Origin: Siderastrea radians
Taxonomy: Eukaryota > Cnidaria > Anthozoa > Scleractinia > Rhizangiidae
DNA length: 64,000 nucleotides
Reading direction: 5' to 3'
NCBI GenBank assembly: GCA_964017195.1
Contig: OZ024895.1
Location: 45,223,673 to 45,287,672 of the forward strand
Positions 47,664-58,966 of this stretch are shown one piece after another. The notes under the pieces are model-generated. The model did no database searches, was not told the origin of the DNA, and saw only the letters and a program-made list of their open reading frames with translations. Position numbers and translations under genes: made by a program. The first letter of the stretch is position 1. Each line of letters starts with the position of its first letter.

Positions 47664-48318
47664 TGCAAAAAAGAGCCAAGAAATCCCCGGAATTCCGCGG
47701 AAAAATTCCTGGCTTTCCACGCTTTTTTGCACGTAAGGAAAAGCCAGGAAATCCAGGAGTCTCTTGGCTTTCCAAGAAAGCGCGGAGACTCTTGGCTCGA
47801 AGAGACTCCGCACTTTCCGGGCTTTCCAAGATTCCACTGTCTCCTGGAAAGCCAGCAATGTTACTCCTAAAAGCGTGGGGAAGCCTGGAAAGCCACGATG
47901 AAATGCTCCGCGCTTTCCTGGCTTTCCCCTATGTGCAAAAGAGCGCGGAAAGCCAGGAATGATTCCCAGCTTTCCGGGCTTTCCAGTATTCCACGGTTTC
48001 TTGGAAAACATGGAATACCAACCCGAAAAGTCTGGAAAAGCATGGAGAGTCAGGAATAATTATTCCACGCTTTCCTGGCTTTTCCTGTATAAAAAAGCGT
48101 GAAAAGCCTGGAATCGACTCCCAGCTTTCCAGGATTCCACGGTTTCTTGGAAAGCGCAGAATTCTATACCCGAAAAGCCTGGAAAAGCATGGAAAGCCGA
48201 GAAAAAATATTCCATACTTTCCTGGCTTTTCCCTGTATGCAAGAAACACAGAAATGTTTTAGCACACATACCCCAAAGGCCTGGAAAATAGGGCTTTCCA
48301 GGCCTTTGTGGTTTTCTA
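47664..48318. repeat. Repeat island built on GGAAAGCC / GGCTTTCC
   Basis: More than twenty copies of CTTTCCTGGCTTTTCC-like or inverted GGAAAAGCCTGGAAAAGC-like words occur with variable spacers. It has no regular period and no terminal repeat that I can define. Confidence 0.65.
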
Positions 48319-48982
48319 ATGCTTAAAATAGAATGAAATATTTTGGCCTTGCTTGCATTTGCACCTAAAATATAGTGGTAAATAATTGATTTCCTGCCTT
48401 CTCTCAGGGTTTCTCAAGAATTTAAGCTCAAATAGCTATGTTTGTAGTGAATGAAAAGAAAACAACAATTAAACTAAAAACTTTGTAGAAAAATTCAAGT
48501 GTAATATGTACTTTGTCTTGATTTACAATGAAAGATGTTTTTCACAAATAAATTACGTAAGGTAATGAATCAAGATTGACTACATAAATGTGAACAAACT
48601 ATTATTTTCTCCAGAAGAGCAATAAATTCATTTCACTGTGAAAACAAAGTGTTTTGATGTTCCACTTCAGTCATTGTGATCAATACATATTGCACATGAT
48701 GGACTAACAGTTAAATGTAAAATTTCAAGAAAAGAGTGTTGTTTGTTGCATCAGTTCAAGTATGAAGGTGAAAACTGAAAAAAAAAGAGTTTGGCTTTCT
48801 ATAATACCAACACATGATTTGCAGTGAGTGAAAGATCTCAAGGTTATCCCTCGCTTATTGTACCTTCATATTATTCTTGTTTTCTGTCACACCAATGATG
48901 CAGGTTGTCAAAATTCAAATATGTGAATGATCATATGCATTGCATGTTTTGTCCCAAACTAAGGTCATGTTTTTGCGTGATT

Positions 48983-49460
48983 TACCGTATTTACTCGAAT
49001 AAGCGCGGCCGCCCCCGAACAAGCGCCGCCCTCGAATAAGCGCCGCATTTGCGACAAAAAAGTTAATAAGCGCCGCGGTCCCGATGCGGCGCTTATTCGA
49101 GGAATTCCGTATAACTAAAAAACCAGTACAAAGCAACTCTAAAACAGCATTGGAAATTTCTTTTCATCAAAAGCGATGTTCTTCAGTTCAAAGTGATTAT
49201 ATTTCACCGCTCGCCCATTAAGTTTTCTGTCCAGAATTCTTGCAATACGTAGTTCTCTTATGAAGGCCGTGAACTTTACCGGCACAACAAGCCCAACTTC
49301 TCTCTTCCTTTTTCCAGTTACTTGTGCAAGCAGTCTGTTTTCAGCGTTCTTTTCCTTGCTGCGTCCAATTTTTAAATAAGCGCCGCCCTCAAATAAGCGC
49401 CGCATTTGAGGCGCGAAAAATTTAATAAGCGCCGCGGCGCTTGTTCGAGTAAATATGGTA
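48983..49460. mobile_element. Element(s) with GCGCCGC-TTATT words and TACCGTATTTACTCGA ends
   Basis: The left tip TACCGTATTTACTCGAATAA and the right tip (inverse of TTCGAGTAAATATGGTA) are inverted. AATAAGCGCCGC recurs at least six times in two clusters (48,995-49,111 and 49,374-49,445). The first cluster is also closed by its own inverted end near 49,111. The 260 bases between the clusters hold a minus-strand frame (KRKREVGLVVPVKFTAF) that might be captured host sequence. Confidence 0.6.
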
Positions 49461-51800
49461 TATTTAGGCTTGATGCAATCTTGTACACAGTGACATACAT
49501 ACAACCCAAGCAATTCTTTCAACTTGGTGAATCGTTTTCATTCACTAATAATTATAACAGTTTGATATATAATATTAAATCTAATATATGCTGCCTACCG
49601 CTTTCTTGTAACTAAAAGGGTGACTTAAGCTTCTGGTTTCATTATGAAGCCTGATCACTATTCTGTTCTCCGTGGCCCTCTACTCTTGGAATTATACAGA
49701 AATTCATATGTATTTACTTCTGCAGTCTTCTGATCATCACACTCTTTGATAGATGAACTGGACTGAAAGCTACCAATGAGCACTTGCACAACCCCATGCC
49801 CAGCACGACAGTGATCTTTTCTTTTCAAACATGAATCCCTAAATGTCTAAAAAGTCTAAAAATGGACTCTCTTGGCGTTGAATGGTAACAAATTGTTGAA
49901 AATAAATAACATTGCAAAATATTTTTCACTAGTTTACATTCGGGACTTTTAAGTAACTGAAAGCTCTTTTTAGCATCATTTGGTTCGGTCAATAAATTAC
50001 CGGTGCTTAGAAGCTGACTCATCATAAGCTGTAACTAAAAAAAGCAATCAAACGTGTTTTGCATAAAATTAGGTTCATCACTTTATCTATACTCAAATCT
50101 CGCATCGGTATTAAAGGGATTTTACTTTATTCGTGTACGAATACATAAGTCTTACACGTTGTTACTTAAATTTACTGAACTCGCTCATTTCTTACCCTGA
50201 AAAGTAATACACCTTTAGCTATTCTATTCTAAATCTTCTGTTTTCTTTTTAGATTCAATAGGCATTGACCAAGGAAGGAATAAGGCAATCCTTGTTTGCA
50301 ACTACAGCCATATTGTCGACAAGTCAACAGATGGAAACCAGCTGTCTGAGTACAACTGTCAATAAAGGAGATTCCGCCATTTTACGATCACGTAGTTTTA
50401 TAAATTTTATTTCAATGCCTTTTAAACAGCAAGAAATCAACTTAACAACAAACTATAAAGTAAGAAGACTCCCACTGAAGAAGAACTAAGTGCTTCCCTA
50501 TAAAAGGGAAGCACTTAGAAACGTGTTTATGCCTGACATGAAACGTTTTTGAAGATTCATATAGTTTTAGAAAAGTGTTTTATCATCCTATATCCTTTGT
50601 GAAAGACAATTTAGCGGCTAGAAGTTTCTAGAATTGTAGAAAAACTTTACGCCTATAGCTAACTGTTCACTTTTTAAACTGGAGTCGATTACGGACCCTC
50701 TTATAGGTCTCTTGCAGTATAGCTGGAATACAACTTTCAGATGAAGTTACAAGTCCAGTTACGAGACCTGACATCAGTGACTAAGTGTCAAACCATATTC
50801 ACTTAAACTACATTTACAATGTTTGAATATATTTTTCTTTCAGTAGAAGTACAAAACAATTAAAATCTCAAACAAAAATACACATTGATTATTTGAAACA
50901 AACAAGCCTAGTTGAGTATAGAAATAAAAATATACAGGAACAGATATCAGAGAAAGTCTTTCAGAACGGAAACAAAAAGCAGGTGTGATCTTACTTTACA
51001 GAGCCTTTAGACTTCCCGTAATTATACTGGTGATATTTACAGTTACGAGAGTTTTATGCAACAACCATTACGTCTTATGCGTATAAGATCCAGTATGTAC
51101 GTTTAGTTCGTTAAGTGAGTCCTTACGTCTGTTTATGCAACAACCGAATTAAGTACTTATGGGTGTTTTATAAAACCAGACCCTCCAACGAGATGCTATC
51201 ATCCCTTAACTGTACTTAGCTAGACAGCAGTTTAGCTACACACTCCGAGTTTACAGAAAGACATATCAAACCCGGCAAAAAGTTCACAAACTCCAAGGTA
51301 TGCTATGAATTTTAAATTGTGTGTCTCCTTTTTTCCCCTTTTTTCTTCTTCTGCCGGTAAGGCACCGAATTGAAGTTACTTTGTTCTTACGACGCTGCCG
51401 ATGAAAAAGTGCAATGAAATAAGTTGATTTCTAGTTATAAAGAACAGAGTGTAAAGTTAAATTGTTTATAACGGAAGAACATCACTGTTAATGACTTCTG
51501 GTAATCTACTTTAAACCAGACTTTCATTATTATTTAAGCCTGATTTCGTTATTTTACATTTGCTCCCTCGATTCAGTCGAAGTTTTTTAAACATACCATC
51601 TCTTCGCGTCCTTTAACCTTATTTTGCTTCTATGTTTACTTCTTATCAACGTAGTTTTTCTCTGGCAAAACCTATTCCTTTTAAACCAAGCAATTCAAAG
51701 ATGAAGCCTTGAATCAGTTTAAGTCGAATTATTTTAAGTCGAATTATATTCATTAGGTCTTCCACACCACTTGCTTTTTAGTCGAATGCACTACATACAT
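49461..51800. other. Intergenic, no gene recognised
   Basis: AT-rich sequence; the only structure noted is the perfect hairpin at 50,486-50,518. Confidence 0.5.
50486..50518. repeat. Perfect 14-bp hairpin
   Basis: CTAAGTGCTTCCCT, loop ATAAA, then the exact complement. It resembles a bacterial terminator only by chance; there is no U-run and the context is eukaryotic. Confidence 0.8.
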
Positions 51801-51940
51801 CTTATTCGATGGCTTAACATATAATACGTGCGGATATTTTGCGAGTTGCGTAGTATTTTTCCGAACCCCGAAGGGGCGAGGAAAAATAGGAGCAATGAGC
51901 AAAATGTCCCCACGTATCATATGTTAAGCCATCGAATAAG
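51801..51940. mobile_element. 140-bp foldback MITE
   Basis: CTTATTCGATGGCTTAACAT at the left is inverted at the right (ATGTTAAGCCATCGAATAAG) with a few mismatches further in. Around the centre CCCCGAAGGGGCGAGG is found. Confidence 0.78.
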
Positions 51941-52133
51941 AGATTTATTATTCCACTTGAAAAAATCACGTCAAAATTTGTTTTTTTGCAGTCCTTCGGC
52001 CAGAAAACCTGTGAAACCTGGATTTTGCAGTGAAATACATAATTTTACTGTGTAATACCGTGGCATATTTTGCACGTTCTCTTGACCTTATATGGTAAAA
52101 TGGCGCAAGAGTGGAATAATAAATAATTATATT

Positions 52134-52662
52134 TAGAGGGGGGGAAAGGGGTTTTCCCGTGAAACGTGACCGGTTGTTTTTATTTGGCGTGACTTGTGAT
52201 TGTAAAAATTTAAAAGCCGTGAACTGTGAACGTCATACCTGTCGTGATACGTGAAACAAATAAATAATTTTGCGATATCCATGATAATTGAAAGATTACT
52301 AACGTAGACTTACGAAGACCTACGAAGTGTACGAAGCAAAGCGGAGCTCTCCGGGAGTTTTTTAACGTGACCATCGTGTCTTTAAAAAGATCTTGCGTGA
52401 CAACTGACCTTCTGTTACTTCTCTGTACTAGCTGTGTGTAAGGCTTACAAAGCAGAACATCGACTCCAGTATTAAACGCCATTAAAGTGGCAATTCTGCA
52501 GACAGCATTCTAAACAAGTCGAACCATGCACTGTCCTTTTGCTTCGTAAATTTCCGTGAAACGTGAACATGGAATTTTAATCATCGTGATGCGTTATTTC
52601 TACTTTTTAATGTCCGTGAAATGTTCGTATGACCCCCCCCCCCTTAACCCCCTCTATTTAGT
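52134..52662. mobile_element. Element saturated with CGTGA words, next to the EAR-gene start
   Basis: G-rich and C-rich tips (AGAGGGGGGG left; CCCCCTCT right) are inverted, and CCGTGAAACGTGACC on the left matches inverted or direct CCGTGAAA copies on the right. About 15 CGTGA/TCACG words lie between. It ends about 70 bases before the ATG at 52,735. Confidence 0.6.
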
Positions 52663-52734
52663 GGCAAATAGAGCCGAACTTACCTGAATTGAACAATCTT
52701 ACATCTGTAACCAGCTGCGGTCCTTGTCGAGAAG

Positions 52735-52819
52735 ATGAGTGTAGAGAAAGCGGTGTTTCTTCTCCTCGTAATCATGTCTCCAGACGTTGTGATGAAAGAG
52801 CAGCCAGTTCGTCCAGGAG
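52735..52819 (+). CDS. EAR-propeller gene exon 1: signal peptide
   Basis: ATG at 52,735 opens 28 codons plus one base with a hydrophobic core (AVFLLLVIM), ending before gtaaat in phase 1. This fits exon 2. The start is chosen because it is the first ATG after the CGTGA element and directly gives a secretory signal. Confidence 0.6.
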
Positions 52820-52999
52820 GTAAATATTGATATGTTTGAAAATAGGCTAAGAAAGGCTACCAATAATGTTAACAATAAGATTTAACATGACGGACAGGAG
52901 ATAGGATTCTTTCTTGGGAAGAAAATTTCAGAAGTTGAAATGTGTTATTTTTTAAAACTATTATGATAATAATGATACTCGTAGTTTTTCTTCTTACAG

Positions 53000-53146
53000 T
53001 GTTGCTAAAACATTTCCTTGCAGCTTCCATTGAGGAAAAGAAGATCGTTGATGCGATCAACAGGCAAAAGAACGAAGTTAACAGAGAACAAGAAGAAGTT
53101 ATGAACCTACTCGATAGAATAGTCACAGAGATTGAAAAATGCTCAG
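53000..53146 (+). CDS. EAR-propeller gene exon 2: coiled coil
   Basis: Both candidate acceptors (tacag before 53,000, gcag before 53,024) keep the frame. The product is a helix with heptads (EEKKIVDAINRQKNEV, EVMNLLDRIVTEIEK) ending in Cys-Ser. This suggests oligomerisation by coiled coil, perhaps locked by the cysteine. The exon is phase 1 at both ends. A read-through would stop two codons later. Confidence 0.6.
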
Positions 53147-54354
53147 GTAATTAAAGAACAGAATCGAGTTCAGTTTGGTCTGTAATCACACGAGAAAATT
53201 AAAAACTTTACTAAAATTTAAGTCAAAATCTATTCACACCCCACTTTTAAAAAAAACCAAAGTGAAAAAGAAAAGAAAAGAAAGAGCCGGGAAATCTAAA
53301 GAAAAGTGAGCAAAAATTCAAATCCGATGGAGTGAAATTTTAGGTACCGTACTGAAATGTCCTTTGAACAGAATTGATCGTAGTTCTAAAACGCGAAATG
53401 TCATGCAAGTGCGTTTTGTTACGCGTAGAATGCCTGTAAACGTCAGAACGTACCAGAATCCAGTTTGTGGGTTACCAGAAGTTACCGCGGAACAGCTCGA
53501 AAACAATCATGTGTTAATCGGATTAAGTGAAAAACTAGTGAAAGTGAACCAATGATTTAGCAGGGATTTTATAACTTTGAGGAAGAAAGACTGGAGATCA
53601 GTAAATCGGTGAAAACGGCTCACTTACATTCAGCAGCGCTGCCAGGGCAAATTTCAGCCCTCGACCGTACGTTATTTGAAACTTGTGTTATAGAACGGAT
53701 TCTCCGACAACTGATGTAAATGTGTGAACCGGGAATCTCTGGATTACCGTCCACGTTCCTTACTTAATCTTTGTACCAGTTGTTCTAATTAGAAGCAATG
53801 CGAGAGGTTTTGCGCTCAAGCTAGGCTATAGCTAAGTTGACATGAAAGACGTTTCTTATACGGTGTGGTTGACGGAAGGAATTCCTTGCCCATCCAGGGT
53901 CCTTACTCACGTCTGTTCCTCAAAGTACAACCTAGAGCTACAACGCCAGCCTTGCTTTGCAACTGAGTGCAAGATGCAAAAAACACGTAGAGATGGCTAA
54001 CAGAGTTGAATGCTCTTAAAAGAGACAAAACTAATCTTCTGTTTAGATTACACCGAACTAGACAAAGCAATTCTTCGTGGTGGTCTCGATATTTTGGTCA
54101 AACAACGGAATTTGTCTCAAAATCTTTTAAGATTTTAAGGTGGAATGGTACCCTAACAGATGGATTTTTTAACACAGAACTTTGTGGGAAACTTCTGCCA
54201 TCACTCTAGAGGGCTTCACGCCCTAACATCAATATGAGACTTTTCAGGTCACATGCCGAAATAATTATTAGACAAAGAGTCAATTAATGAGACGTACTTG
54301 AAACCTGTGCACCTTTTTTTAGGTTCATTGCACCGAAAAAACAGTACTTTAATA

Positions 54355-54777
54355 CAGGGTCTGGAAGAGGGGTCCTGATCCCGCATTCCCGCTCCTTTTT
54401 CACGAGAATCCTGCATCCCGCACTTTTTTCATCGCTATCCCGAATCCCATTTTTTCTTTCCCAAAAATACAATAAAAAAGACTAATTTCTGCAAAAACTA
54501 ATAAATTTAAGATGTAGATTGGCCCTTTCGATTGATATTTTGCGCTCGCCTGGTTGATTCGCTTTTCCCGCTCTAACGTTTATTTGGGTCGTGACGACTT
54601 CCCGAATTCCCGACAGACAGGCAACAAAATCCCGCATCCCGTGCCCAAATTTTGGCAAATCCCGCTTCCCTGGTTGCCGTCAAATCCCGAATCCCGTCAA
54701 GATATTTTGCGTTTTCCCGAATCCCGCACTGTATTTTGGTCAAATCCCGGATCCCGAGAATACCCTTCCAGACCCTG
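54355..54777. mobile_element. MITE with CAGGGTCTGGAAG termini and ATCCCG words
   Basis: CAGGGTCTGGAAG at 54,355 is exactly inverted at 54,777. TTAATA flanks both sides (54,349-54,354 and 54,778-54,783). More than fifteen ATCCCG, TCCCGC or inverted CGGGAT words fill the interior. The CAGGG end recalls hAT elements, but a 6-bp duplication does not fit their usual 8. Confidence 0.8.
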
Positions 54778-55377
54778 TTAATATTGATGAAAATTTCAGA
54801 ACAATAGGTTAAAATGCAAGGGAGATATCTTTGTTAAGAGTTCCTCTATTCCAGGAAATTCTGTTGTTCGAGAAAAACGGTCTTGAAGATAAAGGAATGA
54901 ATTATCGACAGTAATTCGTCTCTTATTACCCTAAAACTATTGTCAAATGAAATTTGTCACATTGAAATTTAAGGTGAATGACTTTCCTGTTCAGAAAAAC
55001 ATGTTTTCTGTAAGAACTAGGACTTGTTTTGTCAATTAAAACGCAGACACCAAAATCTCTCCTCTTCTCAGGCAGGTGTTTCTCTAGAAGACCACTGACG
55101 TTGGTTTCTGCAGGGAAGCGGGGGGCGGGGGATTTTCCTTTTATAAGTCATTTTTTTCGCATTTAATAAATGTAAACAATGGTTGCTGTGACCGTTGCTA
55201 AGGAAAAAATCCGTACTGCTGTTCAGATTTCGTCAATTTCACCGACGTAATGAGGAAATCAAGTGAAATACTTTCACAGTAGTATTCATAAGTAACTAAA
55301 GGCTACAATTTTGCGCTTTTCAAAAAAACGACTTTTGCGACCTAAACCTTGAATTCTGGGGTACGTACCACCTTATA

Positions 55378-56392
55378 CCCGGCCTGGGCAATCGATACAA
55401 TCGATTATCGTTACTATTCGATAATAAACAATAAAATTAGTTCATTGTATCGGAAGTCGATAAAAATCGATAAACGGATTTGTTGTGAGTAATCGATATT
55501 TATCGATTTTTCAATTTCTTTTTATCCATTTTATCGGTAACATTTGTTGCGAGCTTGGTGAGCCAACTGTAACCAGTTTTGACAATTTTATTGCTATACG
55601 ATAACGCTTTTAAATCCTTCTAGCTCATAAAACAACAGCAATTACTAATGCCGGGCTACAATGCAACAGTGACATTTGCTTTTTGTTTCTACTGAATCAC
55701 TGCAAGTCCTAATACGGGCATAAACAAAAGACTGCATTTATCTCGGCATGCTTTGAATTGAGAGACAATCTCGTTACAATGATCACCACTTCGAACAGTT
55801 AAATGAACAATTATTGTTAGTAATTGTTTCATATATTATATATAATTTTTTTTTTCTTTGTTATGTTAAGTTATTTTCTACTTTACTAATTATCTTAGTT
55901 AATGAAATAATATGTAATTAAATTTAAGTAGCTTTTGCAATACTACCAAATTTCTATGTAGTCATGCAAATAAAGCTTGTTGTTGTTGCTTCCACTCAAA
56001 ATGTTTTCCTTGGGGGTTGCCTAGAATAAGTAGATAGCCGAGATGTCGCTTTCGCAGATACTCGAGTCGATCAGTAGAGCACAGTTATCCTGCATCACAT
56101 TCGCTAAAATACAAATACAGCCTAACTTGTGAACACAGCAATCATTTTACTGCGATACAACGTCTTTAAAAAACAAAATTAATGCTAGAAATTAAGGACA
56201 TGTACGATCGACATCCATCGATAAAATCGATACTATCGATAACAGTAATTGCCAGAGGAGTTGTGAGTATTGATTTTTATCGTCTGATCGATAAAATCGA
56301 CAACGTTTACGTAATTAATATTGATAGTTATCGATTTATCGAACGGTTTTCCGATAAACCGATACGGTCAGTTTTCGATTGCCCAGGCCGGG
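55378..56392. mobile_element. 1-kb element with CCCGGCCTGGGCAATCGA termini and ATCGAT subterminal clusters
   Basis: CCCGGCCTGGGCAATCGA at 55,378 is exactly inverted at 56,392. Clusters of ATCGAT, TCGATAA and TATCGA lie just inside both ends (55,391-55,520 and 56,205-56,380), while the centre lacks them. This is the arrangement of transposase-binding subterminal repeats in a non-autonomous DNA transposon. Confidence 0.78.
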
Positions 56393-57351
56393 TTTTAAAT
56401 CCCTGTTGACATTGCTTGCAAATGTGACCGTTTGTGTTGATTTCATGGTCAGCCGGTCAAGCTTACTAATTTTACAACGTGAAGCAAGCATGCAGATTTA
56501 GTAACATTATTAAAGTGCTCTAGAATTACGAAACTCTAAAATAACAAGAATTTCACTTCACAACACTAGTTTGTTTGTTTTTTGACTACAGTAGTTGTTT
56601 TTGTCTTTATGCACATGTACAGCGGCCGAGTTTCCAGGTCTTCTTTTCCCACTCACTCGACTTGGCGCGAAATTTAGTGACGTCTCGAAAAGCATACTTC
56701 TGGGTCGCGTTCGGTGAAGTCATAACATTTCGCACCAAGACCAAGTCAAGTGAGCAGAAAGAGAAAGCCTGGGTACTAGGCTGCATGCCATCAAGGCGCT
56801 ATTTTGAATTTTTGCCTGAATATTTTTATTCGTGTATTCTGACATTGATGAGGAGGAAAATCAAGTGCCATTCCGAAGAGTGATTCCGGCCAAAAACAAC
56901 TACTGATAAGATTGGCTCATTTATTACCCAGCTAATACCAGTGAAAGGAAAGATTCTCAAACATCAGCTTCACTTTACGAGTGCAGGTGAATATACTGTA
57001 TTAATGTTATATACACAATTATTGCAATCACCGCAATTATTAAAGGCACTCACAGGTATTTATTTCGTTTTAATACAACTTATTTGAAAGAGCACATCAT
57101 TGAAACACTTGAAAAAGAGTGGAAATTGTTTTACCAAAGATCAGCAAAAGTTTCCGTAGTTTTTGTGTTCACGAAGAAAAGAAGTATTTGTCTTACCATA
57201 TGTAGGCCTCTAAATGTGCTAGAGCTAAAAAATTGACACTTAGATGTCACAATAATGTTTTTCGATGTCATTACTTCTCCAGCTATAGTGATGTATTTCT
57301 TTTTGTGTAGTATTGATGTGTTTTTTATATTGTGTGTTTTTCTGTACAAAG

Positions 57352-58400
57352 ATTGTTCGGGTAGTTTCCACCGCTTCGAAAAGTATCAAGATTTACCAAC
57401 CAGACAAGCTACCGCTGTTGAACAGTTCAGCATCAATGGAACTCTGTTTCTCGCCTTTGCCAACTATCATGATACTGAGGACTACAACACAGACTCCTTC
57501 ATCTACAAACTGAACGATTCAATTGGAAAGTTCTTCCTCTACCAGACCATAGACACTACCAGAGCACATGACATAAAATATTTTAAGATCTCTGACAAAC
57601 ATTATCTGGCTGTTGCAAATCGCAAAAATGGAACGACACATCAACTGAACTCTGTTGTTTACCAGTGGAATGGACAAGAGTTTGTCACTTTACAGAGCAT
57701 TCCAACAAATTCAGCAACAAGCTTTCATTTTTTTGAAATACTACAGGAAATGTTTCTCGCCGTTACGAATTATAAGGGTATGAACTCAGTCATCTACAAA
57801 TGGAAGGACACCCAGTTTAAAAAGCTTCAGGAGATAGGAACCGAGAAAGCTTATGCAAGCACGGTGTTTGTAACAAACAATGAAACTTTCATTGCTTTTG
57901 CCAACCACTTCATCTCCCAGCAGGGGAATGCTGCACACTCCACTGTATTCAAGTGGTCAGGAAACAGCTTTGTCAAACTGCAGTCTCTTCAGACGTATGG
58001 AGCAGTAGATGTGAAGTCCTTTAACATTAACGGTGACACATTCCTCGCTTTTGCCAACGACTACAATGGAAGCAAACACAACATCGACTCGTTCATTTAC
58101 AAGTGGGATGGCAGCAAGTTCTTCCTCTTTCAGTCTATCCCCCCTCGTGGAGCTTTCGCATTGCATCCTTTTGTGATGAACGGTCAAACATTCCTGGGAG
58201 TGGCTAATTACTGGGATGACAGTCAGGGACTCAACACAAAGTCTGTTATTTACCGGTACTCTGGAGAGCAGTTCATTCAGCACCAAGAGATATCATCTCA
58301 GGGAGCCACTGATATGACATCATTTGAATACAATGGTGACACGTACCTGGCAATTGCAAATTTCGATAGCGTCAGCAGCACGCTGTATAAATGGATCTAA
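57352..58400 (+). CDS. EAR-propeller gene exon 3: seven EAR (EPTP) repeats
   Basis: The 1,049-base exon encodes seven repeats of about 45-50 residues, each of the form QxI..gA....F...g..FLAfAN...........s.iYkW....F. Examples are FLAFANYHD, YLAVANRKN, FLAVTNYKG, FIAFANHF, FLAFANDYN, FLGVANYWD and YLAIANFD. Seven such EAR repeats form a seven-bladed beta-propeller, as in TSPEAR and LGI proteins, where it serves extracellular binding. With exons 1 and 2 the protein is about 426 residues: signal, coiled coil, propeller; no membrane span. The acceptor is tacaaag at 57,351, phase 1. The ORF continues upstream into the intron only by chance. Stop TAA is at 58,398. Confidence 0.85.
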
Positions 58401-58966
58401 AACTCACTTCAGATAGCCCTTTTGGGTTTCTGTTCACTTACAACAAAACAAAGAAGAAAAGAGACTTCGTCATCTGACTCATGACGTATGCAGTGACAAA
58501 GTTAAAGCTCATATGTTCGTTGTGTTAGATAAAACAAACAATCGATGATAACTAAAACTTTTTTAAAGGACTGATTACATGCATAACAGTTTCCAGTAAT
58601 CAGAGCTGATAAAGGATGGCACTAAAAGGTCAGAAATTTAGGTGATGATAGGATGACACTAAGAAGTCAGAAATTTAGGTGATGATAGTGTAGATATTTC
58701 ACTTTGAACAGTGTACAGGAAGAATGAAGAGTACGTTTTATTATGTCTTTTAAAAGGTAAAGCTTAATCTATAGGTAACGCTCTTAGGCGATTCTGTCAT
58801 GCTGTCACGTCATTGAAGATACTAAGCTTAAAAGTAGTTCGACAAAATGGATATGCCTTCCAACTTATGCAACGATTGCATCATACTAGTTTGCTGGCAG
58901 CAAATCCACATCATCACTGCATGACTTATATTGCAGTTATCACGACTGTATAGGTACCTGGCCCGG
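58401..58966. other. 3' flank of the EAR-propeller gene
   Basis: It should contain the 3' UTR. No AATAAA is seen close to the stop. A 40-base block (AGGATGGCACTAAAAGGTCAG-like) is tandemly repeated at 58,613 and 58,650. Confidence 0.45.

Larger units (their letters stand above)
53147..57351 (+). other. Intron 2 of the EAR-propeller gene
   Basis: The 4.2-kb intron holds the elements at 54,355-54,777 and 55,378-56,392. The rest (53,147-54,350; 54,790-55,370; 56,400-57,350) shows no gene I can support. Confidence 0.55.

Noticed and set aside
47625..48326. Phe/Pro/Gly-rich ORFs on both strands
   Set aside because: By-products of the GGAAAGCC island.
50486..50518. Rho-independent terminator
   Set aside because: The context is a eukaryotic genome with split genes, and there is no T-run after the stem.
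53364..53555. 63-codon ORF inside the EAR-gene intron as an extra exon
   Set aside because: The only nearby acceptor (before 53,373) leads in the required phase to an early stop, and exon 2 already fits exon 3.
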